Assembly (NCBI GenBank): GCA_910574455.1
Contig: CAJSYZ010000010.1
Coordinates: 1,764,770-1,828,769, forward strand
DNA: 64,000 bases
Reading direction: 5' to 3'
DNA from: Trichaptum fuscoviolaceum
Taxonomy: Eukaryota; Basidiomycota; Agaricomycetes; Hymenochaetales; Trichaptaceae
Below are positions 34,993 through 46,827 of this stretch, one piece after another. A model generated the notes under the pieces. It had not been told where the DNA came from and did not search any database. It saw only the letters and a program-made list of their open reading frames with translations. The position numbers and the translations under genes were made by a program. Position 1 is the stretch's first letter, and every line of letters starts with the position of its first letter.

Positions 34993-36647
34993 ATTCTCTT
35001 AAGTAGTTAAGCGCCTCAGGCTCCCGCCTACTCGGAGGGCGCCTAAATGTCAGTGAACTGATCGCATCCGGTGTTTCACCCTCTGCCTACTGTGCAGGTC
35101 GGTTCACAGCAAGTATTTGAGCACACAGTAGATATCATCGCTATTCACTATAATCCGATGCAGAGATTGTGTACAACGATACAAGGCGGGGAATGGGCAC
35201 TTCGAGGCCTCATACTATATCATCGCTTTCGGCCTGCTATAAATAATCCTCCGCCTGCCCCGACAGGTATGGATTTTCGCAGTACTACAGGACCGTCTAT
35301 TCATAGTCAAAGTGGTATCACAAGCGCAGGGGAGTCCTTCGGAAATTTGTGAGTTTACAGATGCTAACGACCGAATCGATCGTTTATGCCGTCTATAGTG
35401 TTAAGAGCGAATCCGCCGGGTCCTGTGTAATGTATAGTAATGGGGTTTCGAGTCAAGCATAGGTAGGCCTCTAAGATTAGCTTGAAGGCGTTCTCGGGCG
35501 TGTCGACTTTATATTCCGGTCAGCTAGAGCACTGCAGGAGCAGAATATTTTTATACCGGACCATTATGAGCGCGGAGATGGTTGGTCAATTGGCCAGTGC
35601 AAATCACCAGGGCCCAGGATGGTATCAAGTCTCTTGTTACAATAGCAGGATGCTGTAGCAGAACCAAATCAAACCATAGTCTTGTTCAGCTGCAAATACC
35701 GAGCGCATCAAGCAATTACGATACCACAGCTCATAATGATGGAGCAACTGAGCAACTAAAGGCTGGAGTGGGCGTTCTAAACCTTTACAAGCTCAAGGTG
35801 CTGTTCATTCGGCGATAAGTCGCGTGACTTCTTTGCAAGTATCAGGTTGTCGCCGCCCGGGTGTGCTGTGCGATGTCTGTTAACACCAAGGCACCGCCAA
35901 TGGCCACGATGAAGGCGTGCAGGCTCCACCGAGTTTTGAAGAATGGGCTTCCCTCAGAAGAGAGTTTTCTAACGCATGTGATAGTAAACGAGTAGCTATT
36001 AGCTTCACGTAAATAATTTGTGAGTTTGCCATGTTGATTATTAACAAAAGGCGGTGCGAGCAACGTACATACATACGATCAAGCTTCTAAGCCTAGTGTC
36101 TGCTGCGACATTCCGTGTATCCTACATGACTAGAACGTCCCAGCAACGCATGTAATTGCAAGTTTGAAGCATGTTCATGTTGTTTGAGCGCTGAAACCAA
36201 CCCGTGGCATAAACTTGATGACGTAGGATTTGGATCGGTTGCCTCCAAGATCAAGGAGCAGGATTGAAAATTTGTACAGAAGGTCGCGGGTTCAGTCATT
36301 TGGGATATCTGGAACTGGGACTGCTGGAGACATTGAAGGGATGCATTATCCTGTTGTCTTCAAGTAGGTCGACATGATGACCGGAAGTAAAAAGAACTCG
36401 CATAACTGAGGTCGGGTAATTCCGGCATAATCTTCACATTTGTAAGCGGCTTCAAATGCCGAGATTGCTGTATTACAAAATTTTTAGTGAGAAATAACTA
36501 CGATTCTATGCAGGATACATAACGTTGCAGATAACTTGGATACATGAGGGTATCATACACAGCTAACTAATTAGATAAAATGCGAAAGGTGTGATATACA
36601 AGAAATCCGAAGGAATGAAATCAAGGACGGCCGAAATAAGCGGGCGA
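34993..36647. other. Intergenic between family genes A and B
   Basis: No gene is recognised on either strand. A plus-strand frame at 35071-35352 has no domain and overlaps the upstream region of gene A. Confidence 0.35.
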
Positions 36648-37431
36648 TCAAAAGATTATACATCCGCCACCGCCTCCTCGCTTTTTGCTTCCGTATGTCG
36701 GCCGGTTAGGTCGGCCTTTAGGAAGGAATCGCATTCTACGGAAGGTAAATATGTCAGTGAGCAAGTCTGAACGACGGACATGAAGACCGATGACGACCGG
36801 ATTAATGTTTTTCGGTCAACAAAGCTGCGGAGGGTGAATGATGGATGATAAACATATGATCTTCAACTCACGTTGACCTCCGGGACTGCTTTCCCGCCGT
36901 GTCTGCGAGATCCGATTCTATGCCTGGAACTGTTGGTTCCGGATTGCTCGGCTTGCCCGTCGGATCACTGTCATACCAAAATACGAACGTTAACATTCTA
37001 GTCAGTTCCACAAAATTTCAATGTTTGACATACGCAGCTTTGGCTTGGTTCTCATCGCCGGTCGGGATTTCAGGCTCCCCGACCCCGGCGCTGATCGCAG
37101 GCGTCGCCTCTTCGAGCTCGTGGGACGAGTGCACGGACTGCCTCTCGGTATCACCAATTGATTCTGCATACCGAGATGCTTCTGAGAGGCTATGTTCGTG
37201 GAAACGTTGAGAGTGAATAGGAGTCGTACGATTTCGTTTATTTCCGAAATAAATTGAAATTCATGGAGTGCAAAATGTCAATTCATGGAGTGCAAAGTGT
37301 CATGGAGTACTCATTGACACGTACCTAGTTCTTTGCTCCTCAGGCTTAGATTCAGGACCAGACTCCCCCTTCACGTTCATTACGGCCTCCTCCATGGATC
37401 TCGAGGCTTGCAGCGGCGCTGGACTTGACAT
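36648..37431 (-). CDS. Small acidic protein, member B, ending in a CaaX-like box
   Basis: Exons 37431-37325, 37189-37034, 36967-36872 and 36735-36648 sum to 447 nt (148 residues). All introns are phase 2, as in member A. The first three exons encode an acidic, Pro/Ser/Glu-rich chain. The last begins with the family motif MRFLPKGRPNRPTYGSKKR and ends GGGGGCIIF then stop. A cysteine four residues from the end followed by two aliphatic residues fits a CaaX prenylation box. The preceding KKR plus Gly run would suit a membrane anchor. Members A and C lack this cysteine. Function unknown; it is longer than usual basidiomycete pheromone precursors. Confidence 0.6.
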
Positions 37432-38208
37432 AACAATGATATGCTTGTAGCGAAGACGCTGAGAACCAACTGAAGTTGAAAGAAGATCTGTTCGGCTTGA
37501 CCGTACGCGATTGGCAAGAGCCTGCGAAGACTAGCAGGGATGAACAGTGAGCGGTGAGGGTCAGAAATGTGTGGGACTAGGTAGGACTGTTGGAGGATAT
37601 TCGCATATTTTTGTTCGCAACGACTTTGTATGAGCGGCGGCACGATGGTGATGGTAGAATCAAGTGTAATCAGCACAGCTGTCGTGGGAACTCAGGCTTG
37701 AACATGATACAAAGGGTCCTAAAACGGCATCACATTGCTGAAGGCTATGCACTTAGTATCTAAATTCTTGGATCGAAGTGTATAAAACGTGTAGTACATT
37801 GATCTGCAAGGGAAGGGACGATCATCAAGCACAGTGGTGTTATGTTGATAGATTTAAAGAACGTTGGACGTCGAAGCTGCTGTACTGCCTCATTCAACGG
37901 CATTCCTCCAACTTGAAGAATCCATGGGGTGGGTAGATCATAGATGTGGAGGCAGAGGCCAAAATGTCAACACATTTGTAAAATACAGTATGCGAAGTGA
38001 ATGATGGACAGTAATGGCAGGGCGACAAACTGAGAGAAACGCAAAGCAATGGGCGCGTGGAAGAAACCATGTACAACGGAAGGACGAATTGAAAGCGAGC
38101 TTGAAAGAGCTAATAAGTGCACTGATAGACGGAGGCATAAGGTATATGTGGGTATCAGTGTGGGTAAGATGGAAAACGTGATTAAGTGCATAAGGCTCGA
38201 GTACGATG

Positions 38209-38695
38209 TCATCGTTGTATCACGGGCTTGGGTTTAATCACGGGCTTGGGTTTAGGTCTGGCAGAGCCGGATGGCAGATTTGGAGTGCCTTTGGGGAGGT
38301 AGCGAGGATAGTAAAACGTGATGGAATCATCATCACCACCATTAGCATTGTCGACTCTAGAATAACAGGGGAAACAATCGTAATTCTAAATTAAAGTTTG
38401 ACCCAGAGCAAGAAAAAGAAAGCACATACGTCTCTGTGATGGACCCGCCGGCTGTTTTACTCGATTCGTCGCCATTCTCTTCTTGGCCTTGGGTTGGCAC
38501 TGGACGTTCTGTGGCCTCGTTAACCTCGGAGTCCATTTGAGATGACGAACCAGCTGCGCTACACAAGGCACGGGAAATTTGAGCATTCAATTAAGAAGGG
38601 TAGTGTCAGATAGGCACTTACCTGTCTTCGTTGCTCGCCGACTCGGGAATAGTGAGAGTGGCCTGAGGGCCAACAGCTACGATTGAAGGCGACAT
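38209..38695 (-). CDS. Small acidic protein, member C of the tandem family
   Basis: Exons 38695-38622, 38558-38430 and 38356-38209 sum to 351 nt (116 residues); both introns are phase 2. The middle is Glu/Ser/Thr-rich. The last exon carries PRYLPKGTPNLPSGS, aligned with the motif of members A and B. It is followed by a basic Pro-Lys tail containing a KPKPVI repeat, from a 17-bp direct repeat near 38216-38250. One intron fewer than its relatives. Function unknown. Confidence 0.6.
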
Positions 38696-38770
38696 TGTTC
38701 AGGAAGTAGGCGAGCGGAGTTGCGTTGCAGAGGTGGATAGGCAGGCCTTAACGGAATAGGGAACCGCCTT

Positions 38771-38777
38771 CTTTATA
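38771..38777 (-). promoter_or_regulatory. TATA box of family gene C
   Basis: TATAAAG on the minus strand, 76 bp upstream of the ATG at 38695. Confidence 0.5.
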
Positions 38778-39459
38778 CTCGTTTTTTTTCTTTTTCTTTC
38801 AACCGGGCGCTCGTCTGCAATGCGCCACAAGAAAGTCTGAAGCCGCCCTTGACTCAGTTGAGGTCTCCAACTCAAAACCTATGCAGGTTCGTCCGGTATA
38901 AAAGACATGAAGCAAACGTTCGGTTCAGACCAGTGCTCCAACCAAGGACGCTGGAGTTGACTCGGACACCTGCAGTGTTCACAGCCTACCGGGCGCTGGA
39001 AGACTTCACGAAACTTAAGTCCACGACAGGTGCTTCTGAGCACCTCAGCGCTGCACTGGAATCACGTTCGAACGCCCATTCCTTCCTTTGGGCAGTTCGT
39101 TGAAAGGGAGATAGGCGGTGCGAGCGAATAAGTAGGTAGGCTTAAAAGCGCTCACTTTCGTTATCCTAGGAAAACACCGCATGTCCCCGGCGAGAGAAGC
39201 TGATTGAATGAGTTGGGGCTTGCATCGTGATGAGCCATCAAAGTTACTAAGGTCTTCAATAGCTTGCCCGTGCTTCCCATGCGAACCAGAGTATAAGTTA
39301 GGAGATAGCACATAAAGGCTCCTAGTGATCAGTTAATCCAGGATCGCCTGAAGTGGCTGTAGTGTTCGTACCTGCTGGACATGCCAATCTGCAATGATTA
39401 TCTGTGGATGTTTGATCGTCTACGATGCAAGGGCTGATTCTCCATGCAAAGTACAATGA

Positions 39460-39840
39460 TCATCGCGATATGGGAGCTCTGGCTATCAATAGGCCTGAAG
39501 GCCTGAGGGGGTCTTGAAAGAGGAGATTGCCTGTACACGCAGCATTCGCACCGTGCACCGTGCCAAGGAAGGGCCCCGAGTGCTGTGGCACCCTGCACCT
39601 CATTTCCGAGCCCGCGTCATATCCGGTAAAGCCCCGGTGGATAGCCATAGAAATTTGTCTGAGCCATCGGCGTTCCACTATGTTTTCTAGATGACAAGGC
39701 GGGTGTAGGTTCGGGATCATACGGAACAACGACGCGGGCTGTAGCAGAACAACAACGTTACACGCACCCATAAGAAGGAGAACTAGGAAGGCAGTGTTAA
39801 CGGACACGGAGTAGAAGGAAGCATTAGGGTGTTTTGCAGA
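39460..39840 (-). pseudogene. Possible fragment of a membrane-protein gene
   Basis: An open frame with one clear hydrophobic helix (NTAFLVLLLMGACNVVVLLQ) is followed by a loop and a basic segment (ENIVERRWLRQISMAIHRGF). The layout resembles the last helix and tail of fungal multi-helix proteins, but no start or other helices are found. Confidence 0.2.
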
Positions 39841-40466
39841 ATGGCCGTCTTCACACCGTTATGCAATCTAAGAATAGTTTGGACCATGCTATATAGTGCT
39901 CATTGCTATGGTATCTGTTCAATGAGTAAACACAGCCGTTGATAGGACACATACGAAGGATCAAGGCTTCTGATCTCACAGACGAGGTCCCATTCAGCCT
40001 TCCTAATTCAAAACCTCACAGACTGAAGAATGCCCACGGGATAATTGGATCCAGTATGATAGACTGCACGTCAGACAGATGGAGTTTGATAATGGAAGAG
40101 CACATGCCTGATGGAATGTCGGAGCAACTCTACCGCCCTAATGCAGTATCTCATCGCATCCTCTTAGTCGAATAGCGTGTATGGTATGAGACTGTTTGGA
40201 AAACATTCAAGTTAGTGCAGCAAGTCATGGGATTAAATTAGGACGCTCACCATGAGTGCCGGCTGTCACCTCTTAGGCAACGGGCGCCCTGTCCTTGGAT
40301 TGCAATGCTGCGGTCCGACGACGGTTCATTTGATTGGGATCCATTAAAGAACCAGCACAGGTGACGCGACGAACATGGAGTAAACTTGAAGAAAAGAAGT
40401 CATAGGCAGTGTTGCGTGGGAGTTGACAACGGTTTGATAATTATGTAACCGTGACTTCAAGTTAAC

Positions 40467-40489
40467 TTCAACTTCAAGTTGAAGTTGAA
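40467..40489. repeat. Perfect 11-bp-arm palindrome of the CAAGTT type
   Basis: TTCAACTTCAA, one base, then its exact reverse complement TTGAAGTTGAA. Followed by GCAGTGCCAGCCTGAG, the same word set as in the Plavaka region. Confidence 0.7.
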
Positions 40490-40885
40490 GGCAGTGCCAG
40501 CCTGAGCCTGAGTGCGAGTCGTCGCCACGGAACGGACTTGGATGTCTGTACTACTAGGTCCTTTGAAAGGCGAAAACTACAACGGACATCGGCGACAATT
40601 GCATAGTAAGTCTCGCTCAAATATGAAGTACTGGCGGACAGCAATGAACGGAGAGGACTGCGGTCCGAGAGCGTTACATACTAATTGTGGTCCAAAAAAC
40701 TTATTTGACTCGGCGTTGCACAGCCTGAGGCCTCAAATGGAGCTGTGCTCAATTGGGTTGCACAGCCAGCATCTCAAGTCGACATAAATCATTCTCTCTC
40801 TCCTACACCATCCTAGGTTTCCTAAGTTCCCCCGCACACTTATCCGCTGCGCTATCGCATTAGTGTCACTACTACGTCCACTACA

Positions 40886-43012
40886 ATGCCTGCTTCAGCC
40901 GAATCTGTGCTTTATGACAGCTACGACCTTGCACTTGCAAAATTACGACCCACAACTCCTGCTTATTCAGTCCGTTATTCCAAGTCTGTGAGGTACGTTA
41001 AATCTCTCGTTATTGTACACACACTGATCGCTTTCAACTATCAGAACTACGTTATCCCATGTTCAAGTCGCTGCCGGTGTATTTTCAAGACTGGCTGAAC
41101 CTGAGTGCGCACATTTACATGGCGATTTTGTTGCCAATAATCTAATTCGTTATACAGGCCTAGGTATCTCCCAGAAGGGTGGTCGTCTTACACGCAACCC
41201 GAAGGCCAATTGTACTTCTACAATAAGCGATCTCGTGTCTTGACTGAAGCGTATATATATTCGGCCCCGACGCTGAAGCGCATTTCTTACTGGATTGATG
41301 TCATCGAACGACTCGCTTGCAGGAACGAAATCAAGTTTACGGAAAGCGTCGAATTGCTCTTGCAGCTCGATGAAAGTGACGACGGATGCTCTTACTACCT
41401 TGTCGACCATTCGACTCAGTCAGAGTTTTGGTTACAGGATTACTCCTCAGAAGAGTTGAACCTGCCACCTTCTTTGACGCTGTCGCAGCTCAGTGAGTGA
41501 GCCCTCAGCCCAAAGGTGAATCGTTTTGAACTCTATTTTCCAGGGTGGATATCATCTGAACACTACTGGACTCATGTGGAATATTTCCCTTCGCATCTGG
41601 ATGGTGGTATACCGAAAACTATTGCCTCGGAACTCATAAGCATTCTTACGCATGCTAGAGCAGGTAGATCAAGTTCTTTCAGCGCTTCCAAGAGAATTTT
41701 GGCGCCTAACTGTTCATTCTCCAGATCATTTGACTTCGTCCGTCGGAACGTTTCCGTATACCGCAGACCAATGCAGAGACTTCATCGATGTTATCCGGGA
41801 TCCAGTGACAAGATCAGAAGACGCCTTAACGGATATATATGTCATTTGTGTCGTAGGTGAGCGCTCACGGAATTTATAGTATAGCCGCCTTATTGATGGC
41901 AATCGCCCTCACAGCACGTCTCTGGGCGCAAGTCGGTAAGCGAAGCTTCCCTGCATAAGGTCCCTATATTAGTGTTCCGAAGTCCTAATACCTCTAATTA
42001 GCTAGACACCGTTTTCTGAACTTCTACGGCGAAGAAAATTCACGGTTATCAAGAGATCAACGGATGGTTGACGATGGACCGCGGCAACCTGCGTTCCCCT
42101 TAAGGCTGATCTCGAGGCTGTTCTTGTTCGATATGCCTCGTCGTTTCAATACGGATCTGGGACAGTTGTGGGTAGACAACCTTGTGTACGCGGACCCCTG
42201 GAAGCAGTTCATCAACCGCGCGAATCTCGAGTGGAAGGAAGCGGCGCAGGGATGTGCGGTGCTCATATTGTCAGTGCGTGACTAGGGTGCTAAGGATCCG
42301 GTGCTGATAACGTCCATTATGATTACAGACTACATGCGATCTTCTACGCAGCATCGCTAGGCTTGCGCCCTGTTGCCTTAGCGTCACTTGCCCTTTCGAC
42401 TGTAGGCCTCGTCACGGGCACCACTCTATCCCATTACCACCAGATGCCGCTCGTCTTCGAAACAAATGATGCTGTGAGAAAGGAACATTTGGGTCCTCCT
42501 TGGCCGCAGCACTTAGGTGGTGACTAATGAATGCGCGGTGACTTTGTCTATGTCGTGCATTCCTTAGTCCCCACCTCAGTGCTGCGGCCAAGGGGGCCCC
42601 GCCGTTTTGCGCTGCACTGGTTTCTGACACACCATTCTTCCCCTCTTTTATGTAGGCAAACTTCTTAGCGCAGACGTGTCATGAGTCATGTGGCTTTGCA
42701 CCCCTGTCCATGGCGTACAGCCTCCCTAAAGCATCGCTTTTCTGGTCGATGGCTCTGATCACAGTTCAGACATGCATCGCCTTGTTCGTGCGGACCAACA
42801 TCTACGTCGCAAGCGTGTTCACGTTCGTCGCCGTCGCGGGCATCGTCTCCGTCGCCGCCGTATTATTCTTCGCAAGCTTGCCGGACATCGAATTCGATTG
42901 GTTCCGAATGCCCCGCTGCTTTACTCGCTTTATACACCGAGCCTCTAAGAACGATAGCGACCTGGAAAAAAGCGATGTCGAAGTCAAGAAGGCATCGGGG
43001 TTTTCGCCGTGA
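40886..43012 (+). CDS. WW-domain-like protein with C-terminal membrane helices
   Basis: Exon 1 is 40886-40992, exon 2 is 41045-41104, and exon 3 starts at 41158. Further exons follow around 41540, 41670, 41910 and 42000-42270. The last two parts lie around 42330-42475 and 42656-43012. The WW-like segment reads LPEGWSSYTQPEGQLYFYNK; the second Trp is replaced, as usual in this fungal family. It is followed by ERISYW/LLLQLDE-type text (KRISYWIDVIERLA, VELLLQLDESDDGC, STQSEFWL). The C-terminal part has at least three hydrophobic segments (HAIFYAASLGLRPVALASLA; FWSMALITVQTCIALFV; VFTFVAVAGIVSVAAVLFFA) and a short charged tail. It matches a widespread Agaricomycete family of unknown function. The penultimate intron is unusually long and carries a hairpin. 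Confidence 0.75.
42498..42593. repeat. Imperfect hairpin (30-bp arms) inside an intron of the WW gene
   Basis: The left arm 42498-42527 begins CCTTGGCCGCAGCACT. The reverse complement of the right arm 42564-42593 matches it at 28 of 30 positions, with a loop of 36 bp. It lies in the 42476-42655 intron, which is about three times the usual length here. It could be a small MITE or a functional RNA hairpin. Confidence 0.75.
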
Positions 43013-43016
43013 ATAG

Positions 43017-43065
43017 AAAAAGGGTTTTGCTTCATTGATTTTGGTAATGAAGCAAAACCTTTTTT
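43017..43065. terminator. Perfect-stem hairpin just after the WW gene stop codon
   Basis: The arm 43017-43036 (AAAAAGGGTTTTGCTTCATT) is matched by AATGAAGCAAAACCTTTTT at 43046-43064 around a 9-base loop, 4 bp after the TGA. It could shape 3' processing or be a tiny inverted-repeat element. The terminator label is inference. Confidence 0.5.
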
Positions 43066-43102
43066 ATATTCATGTAAAAAACCCCACCTCACGACAAACG
43101 GT

Positions 43103-43185
43103 GAGGAAAATGAATGAAGGTGTAAACTGACAGAACAGGAGCTAACTACGCATCTGTCAACTTACACCTTTATTCATTTTTCTCC
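43103..43185. repeat. Second inverted repeat, about 31-bp imperfect arms, 3' of the WW gene
   Basis: The left arm contains GAATGAAGGTGTAAACTGACAG. The right arm 43154-43185 contains CTGTCAACTTACACCTTTATTC, its near-complement, around a 20-base loop. The rest of 43186-43921 is intergenic, with one CTTCAAGTTCAAG word near 43420. Confidence 0.65.
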
Positions 43186-43921
43186 GCTAAAATGGAACGT
43201 CCGGCGACCACAACTGTGTGTTTCTAACGGGTCATTTGTGCTCAACGACTTGTTCAGTGGGATAACTTAAAAAGACATATATTTTACTTCAGGGTATCCT
43301 AGTAGTATATCTATCCGATGCGGGGGAAGCGTTGATTTGTATTATTTGTACTTTGAAGGCGTTGCAACTTCGTGTATATAATAGGTATGAAACATGTGAA
43401 GCTTGCTTAGTCATCATCTTCAAGTTCAAGCTGGGCTGAGTTTGGAGATGACTCGGACATGGAGTCCGCATTCAATAGTAGTTGACCGTGACCTTCACTG
43501 GGTTTTCCTCTGATGAACTCAAGCTCTCAAAGTTATGTACTGTGCTCGAACTGTTGGCGACTATCATCATTGCAGAGGAATATACTAGAACTTACGAACG
43601 ATGGTGAATTGCCATATAGACGCGCGCATCAAAGTGATCATCATTAGCGCTGACTCGAAGATCTTTGCCTTGAGGGAGAACCATCACTGCTATCAGTGGG
43701 CTACCTGGCTCTTTTACCGCCCATGTCCGTAGTGTCGAGCGCTAGCGCCGGGCACGGAAGAATGTATAACAATCCTCCCACCGATTTTTAGAAAGGCGCC
43801 TGGGCTTTTGCTTCTTCTAACTACCTTCTGAACAGCTTGAGTGTACCAGGCCTCGTCAACTGATTCATCTCTCTCTTTCTCCTTCTCGACTACAGAACAA
43901 GGAGAATACGCAAGTCAGAAA

Positions 43922-45875
43922 ATGCCTGGTATCGTGCGGCAGGGACATGAACACGATGCAGTGGGGAAAGTGGCTTCAGTCTCCAAAAAGGCGCTCTCCA
44001 TTGCGATCCAATACCAGGACACCGCAGCCTATGCTAGGATGGGTGGAGACCCACCACCCCAACTCACACATGCACACAATGACCCTGAGGTCCTGAAAGC
44101 GCTTCTCATTCGTGCGTTTGCATACTGCATCTTGTGCTATCTAAGCGTTCGGGTTACATTGATTGATGCAATGACTTTTTGCGTGTTAGGCGTCTATGGA
44201 TATATGGAAGAAGACATCGAGATCCTCATGGACGATGGGAAGCACACTTCGCCAACTCGGCATAACATTGTATGATATTGCCTGGTTTCTTTACTGAGAG
44301 CGCCGAAAGCTAATCTTAGTGATTTAGTTGAGGGCAATAGACCGAATGGTGAAAACTGCGAGAACCGGAGATCATTTCGTCTTCCATTGTAAGCCAACTA
44401 AGAACTTCTTACTGTGTAGGAGAAGATTGGATGACACTTATACCAGTCTCCGGCCATGGGTCACGCGTGGAAAACGTAGATCATAATGACTACGAAGCCG
44501 ATAACATGGATGAAGGTTTGTCTATTTCTTTTTCATACTTCTGTCCGTCTTTAGACTTATTTCGTTTCTTTTTAGTTATTTGGCCAGTTGATGTAATATA
44601 CGATGAAAAGCGGGACGAAGTGAAGAACTACATTGTGGACGATGTCGGTCAATTCTGTTCTCTATCTAACACGAGACGGGTGAGACTCATATCCACGTCT
44701 ATCTAGGAGCTGAGGCAACGCCTTGTTGATGGACTCCCACCAGGGACCCACCTCACTGTGCGTCACCTGAATTGAGGATTTTCTATTTAACGCTTGTGTG
44801 CTCACTCTTATGAACTTCAGGTCATTCTAGATTGCTGTCATTCTGGATCTGGAGTTGGTAGGTTCCATTTCTATGTATCAGAAGCGTGCTCCCTATTCAT
44901 CGTAATCCATTCGTCAGATCTTCCGTTCATGCACTCGGATGACAGTGGATCGGAAATATGGTCTTCGCCTGTGGCGCCTTCGGTAACTCATAAACCTTGG
45001 GAGACGTCTTGGAATTCAGCTTCGAAGGGTAAGCCACACTTATACGTACAGCGCTCAAATGCGCGCTGAAAAAAAACTTCAGTCAGAGCGAAAGGCTCAA
45101 TCAAATTCAGTAAGCTCAATTCTTTTCCCGGATAAGCGCTGAAATTGAGATTACCCTGAAGAAATGCCCTTCATGGAGCATGCGCCATCTCATTCTTCTC
45201 CAGGAAGACTATCTCCTGGCGCCCAACTCACTCAGATGTTCCGGGAGAAATTGACGCAAGCCGCTGCTGAATTAAACGACCGAAACAAGGGCAAATATGT
45301 GGTATGCAAAACCCGCAAATGCGTACCGTACTACCTCTATCTCACTCGATGTACTTTGTAGACGTCATGGGCTGCGTGTGCAGATGAGGAGATCACTTAC
45401 GACGGACCTGACGGGGGACTTCTAACACATGTGAGACCTTGTCTGTATTGCTGAGGCCTTTCTTTGACTAACACGAGTTGTTAGGCATTTGCGAACATTC
45501 TGTGTAAGCGTGACATCACTCGTTAAATTAATGGCGTACTCATTGGATACAGCCCAGAATCAACGCTTGACGCATAAGGAATTACTTGTCGCCCTCGGGT
45601 ACGCACTGTTTCCTCTCCCAGGTGTCATGACACATTGACTCCATGAGTAGTACACACCTTGCCAAAACTCTGAAGGTCGCAAAACATCAAGATGCAGGCA
45701 ATCCCATGTCCTGTCCGAGACCTATAGTGAGTTATGTATATCTTTGGATATAGTGCTGCCTACCTGACAATCCCTGTCTTTGCTGCAGTTGGGGAGTCTT
45801 CATAGGATGGTGAGCAACCCAGTGTTCAGCCGTCCTGTCCGCAATTCTGACGATCTTGGAGAGCGAAATTTATGA
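43922..45875 (+). CDS. Type I metacaspase (caspase-like cysteine protease)
   Basis: The start is ATG at 43922 (MPGIVRQGHEHDAVGKV). Exon 1 ends 44111 and exon 2 is 44190-44269. Later exons carry GDHFVFHFSGHGSRVENVD, with the catalytic His split by an intron just before SGHG. They also carry the DE-rich segment DNMDEVIWPVD and VILDCCHSGSG, whose second Cys of DCC is the expected nucleophile. The C-terminal part includes LTQMFREKLTQAAAELND and KGKYVTSWAACADEEI, then GGLLTHAFANIL and a last GSLHRM motif. Order and motifs fit fungal metacaspases, which cleave after Arg/Lys and act in ageing, stress and proteostasis. No long Pro/Gln-rich prodomain is seen. The junction near 45100-45165 does not resolve cleanly in phase, and the final stop (45875 or an earlier splice) is uncertain. 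Confidence 0.85.
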
Positions 45876-46827
45876 TGCACCTTTTGCGTTCTAAGTTAGC
45901 TAACTGATTCGTGGTTCGAGTGATTCGCTTCGTTGCCTTCCCAGATTCTCTTGTCATCATCGTTCATCTCGCATTCCGTGTCCGTTGGATAACAATCGTT
46001 GAGTTTCCTTACCTGCTGGAACCCCGCCTCTTCAACTTTTTCTACACGAGCAAAGAGCGATTGCTAGTCCGCTTCCACAAATTATGTGGTTTTTATTCAT
46101 TTTGTCCTACTTTGCAACTCATTTATTGTTACACATACCTTTAACCTAACTATCGCGGATGCGAATCCATTGGTTTGGATACAGATATCAACTTACTTAA
46201 ATTCAAAATTCAACTGAAGCTCATGGAATATGCGCACGTATGCAAAGTTGTCTGCGAACCTTTTACTTTCTGCTATCTACCCCCTCCAGCGCGTCTGCTT
46301 CAAATTTATATCTCTTTGACCGTTCCCTATTTCCTCGCGAACTACGCCATATCATCGTTGAACTCCTTGCCATATGCCACACATCTTCTCTGGGGTTCTT
46401 CAAATCTCTTGAATGGTTGACTTGTACATATTGTTGTTGACACCAGCCCCTATTGTCGCCACACAGCTTCGTCTTTAGCATATTAGAATAATACAGAAAT
46501 AGGACGGCTATGACGAAGGACGAATGTAATATCGGCCGGCCTTCAGAATGCTCAATACGTCCATGCCATCTTAGAGCTTAGATTAAACTTGAGTCGAAAG
46601 CGGCGGGAAGGCTTCGACGAGCCTTAGGATATGCTTCCAATACACCGAACTTTTTTTTTCCAAAAATTCAACATTGTTTGATCTAGAGACTGCATATTGT
46701 ACAGTGTGAGTGATCTACAGCTACAGTGCTCGACAACATTCATGAAAATAAAAATACCCGAACTACGACAATTATCAATGATGACGCTCTTCCCACCCAC
46801 CCACCGCAAGCGTTAAGGCTCTAAAGA
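45876..46827. other. Intergenic between convergent metacaspase and EF-2 3' ends
   Basis: AT-rich with pyrimidine runs. Short hydrophobic ORFs (for example 45911-46144) have no recognisable family. Nothing is supported. Confidence 0.4.

Larger units (their letters stand above)
38778..40885. other. Intergenic; one possible gene remnant and one palindrome
   Basis: Mostly without recognisable genes. A minus-strand hydrophobic frame near 39840-39460 (SVNTAFLVLLLMGACNVVVL) may be a fragment of a membrane protein. A 23-bp palindrome lies at 40467-40489. The stretch 40720-40880, rich in pyrimidines, is likely the promoter/leader of the WW-domain gene. Confidence 0.35.

Noticed and set aside
35071..35352. 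Plus-strand 93-codon ORF
   Set aside because: No domain, no splice partner, and it overlaps the upstream region of small-family gene A.
36648..37431. Basidiomycete mating pheromone precursor (because of the CaaX end)
   Set aside because: At 148 residues with four exons and an acidic body it is longer and more complex than pheromone precursors, and its two paralogues lack CaaX.
43841..43921. Upstream extension of the metacaspase N-terminus
   Set aside because: The extended frame starts with GTG, not ATG, and the stretch is a pyrimidine-rich leader; ATG at 43922 is the first start.
45911..46440. Hydrophobic ORFs behind the metacaspase
   Set aside because: Pyrimidine-rich AT sequence gives Phe/Leu-rich frames; no family resemblance or exon structure.
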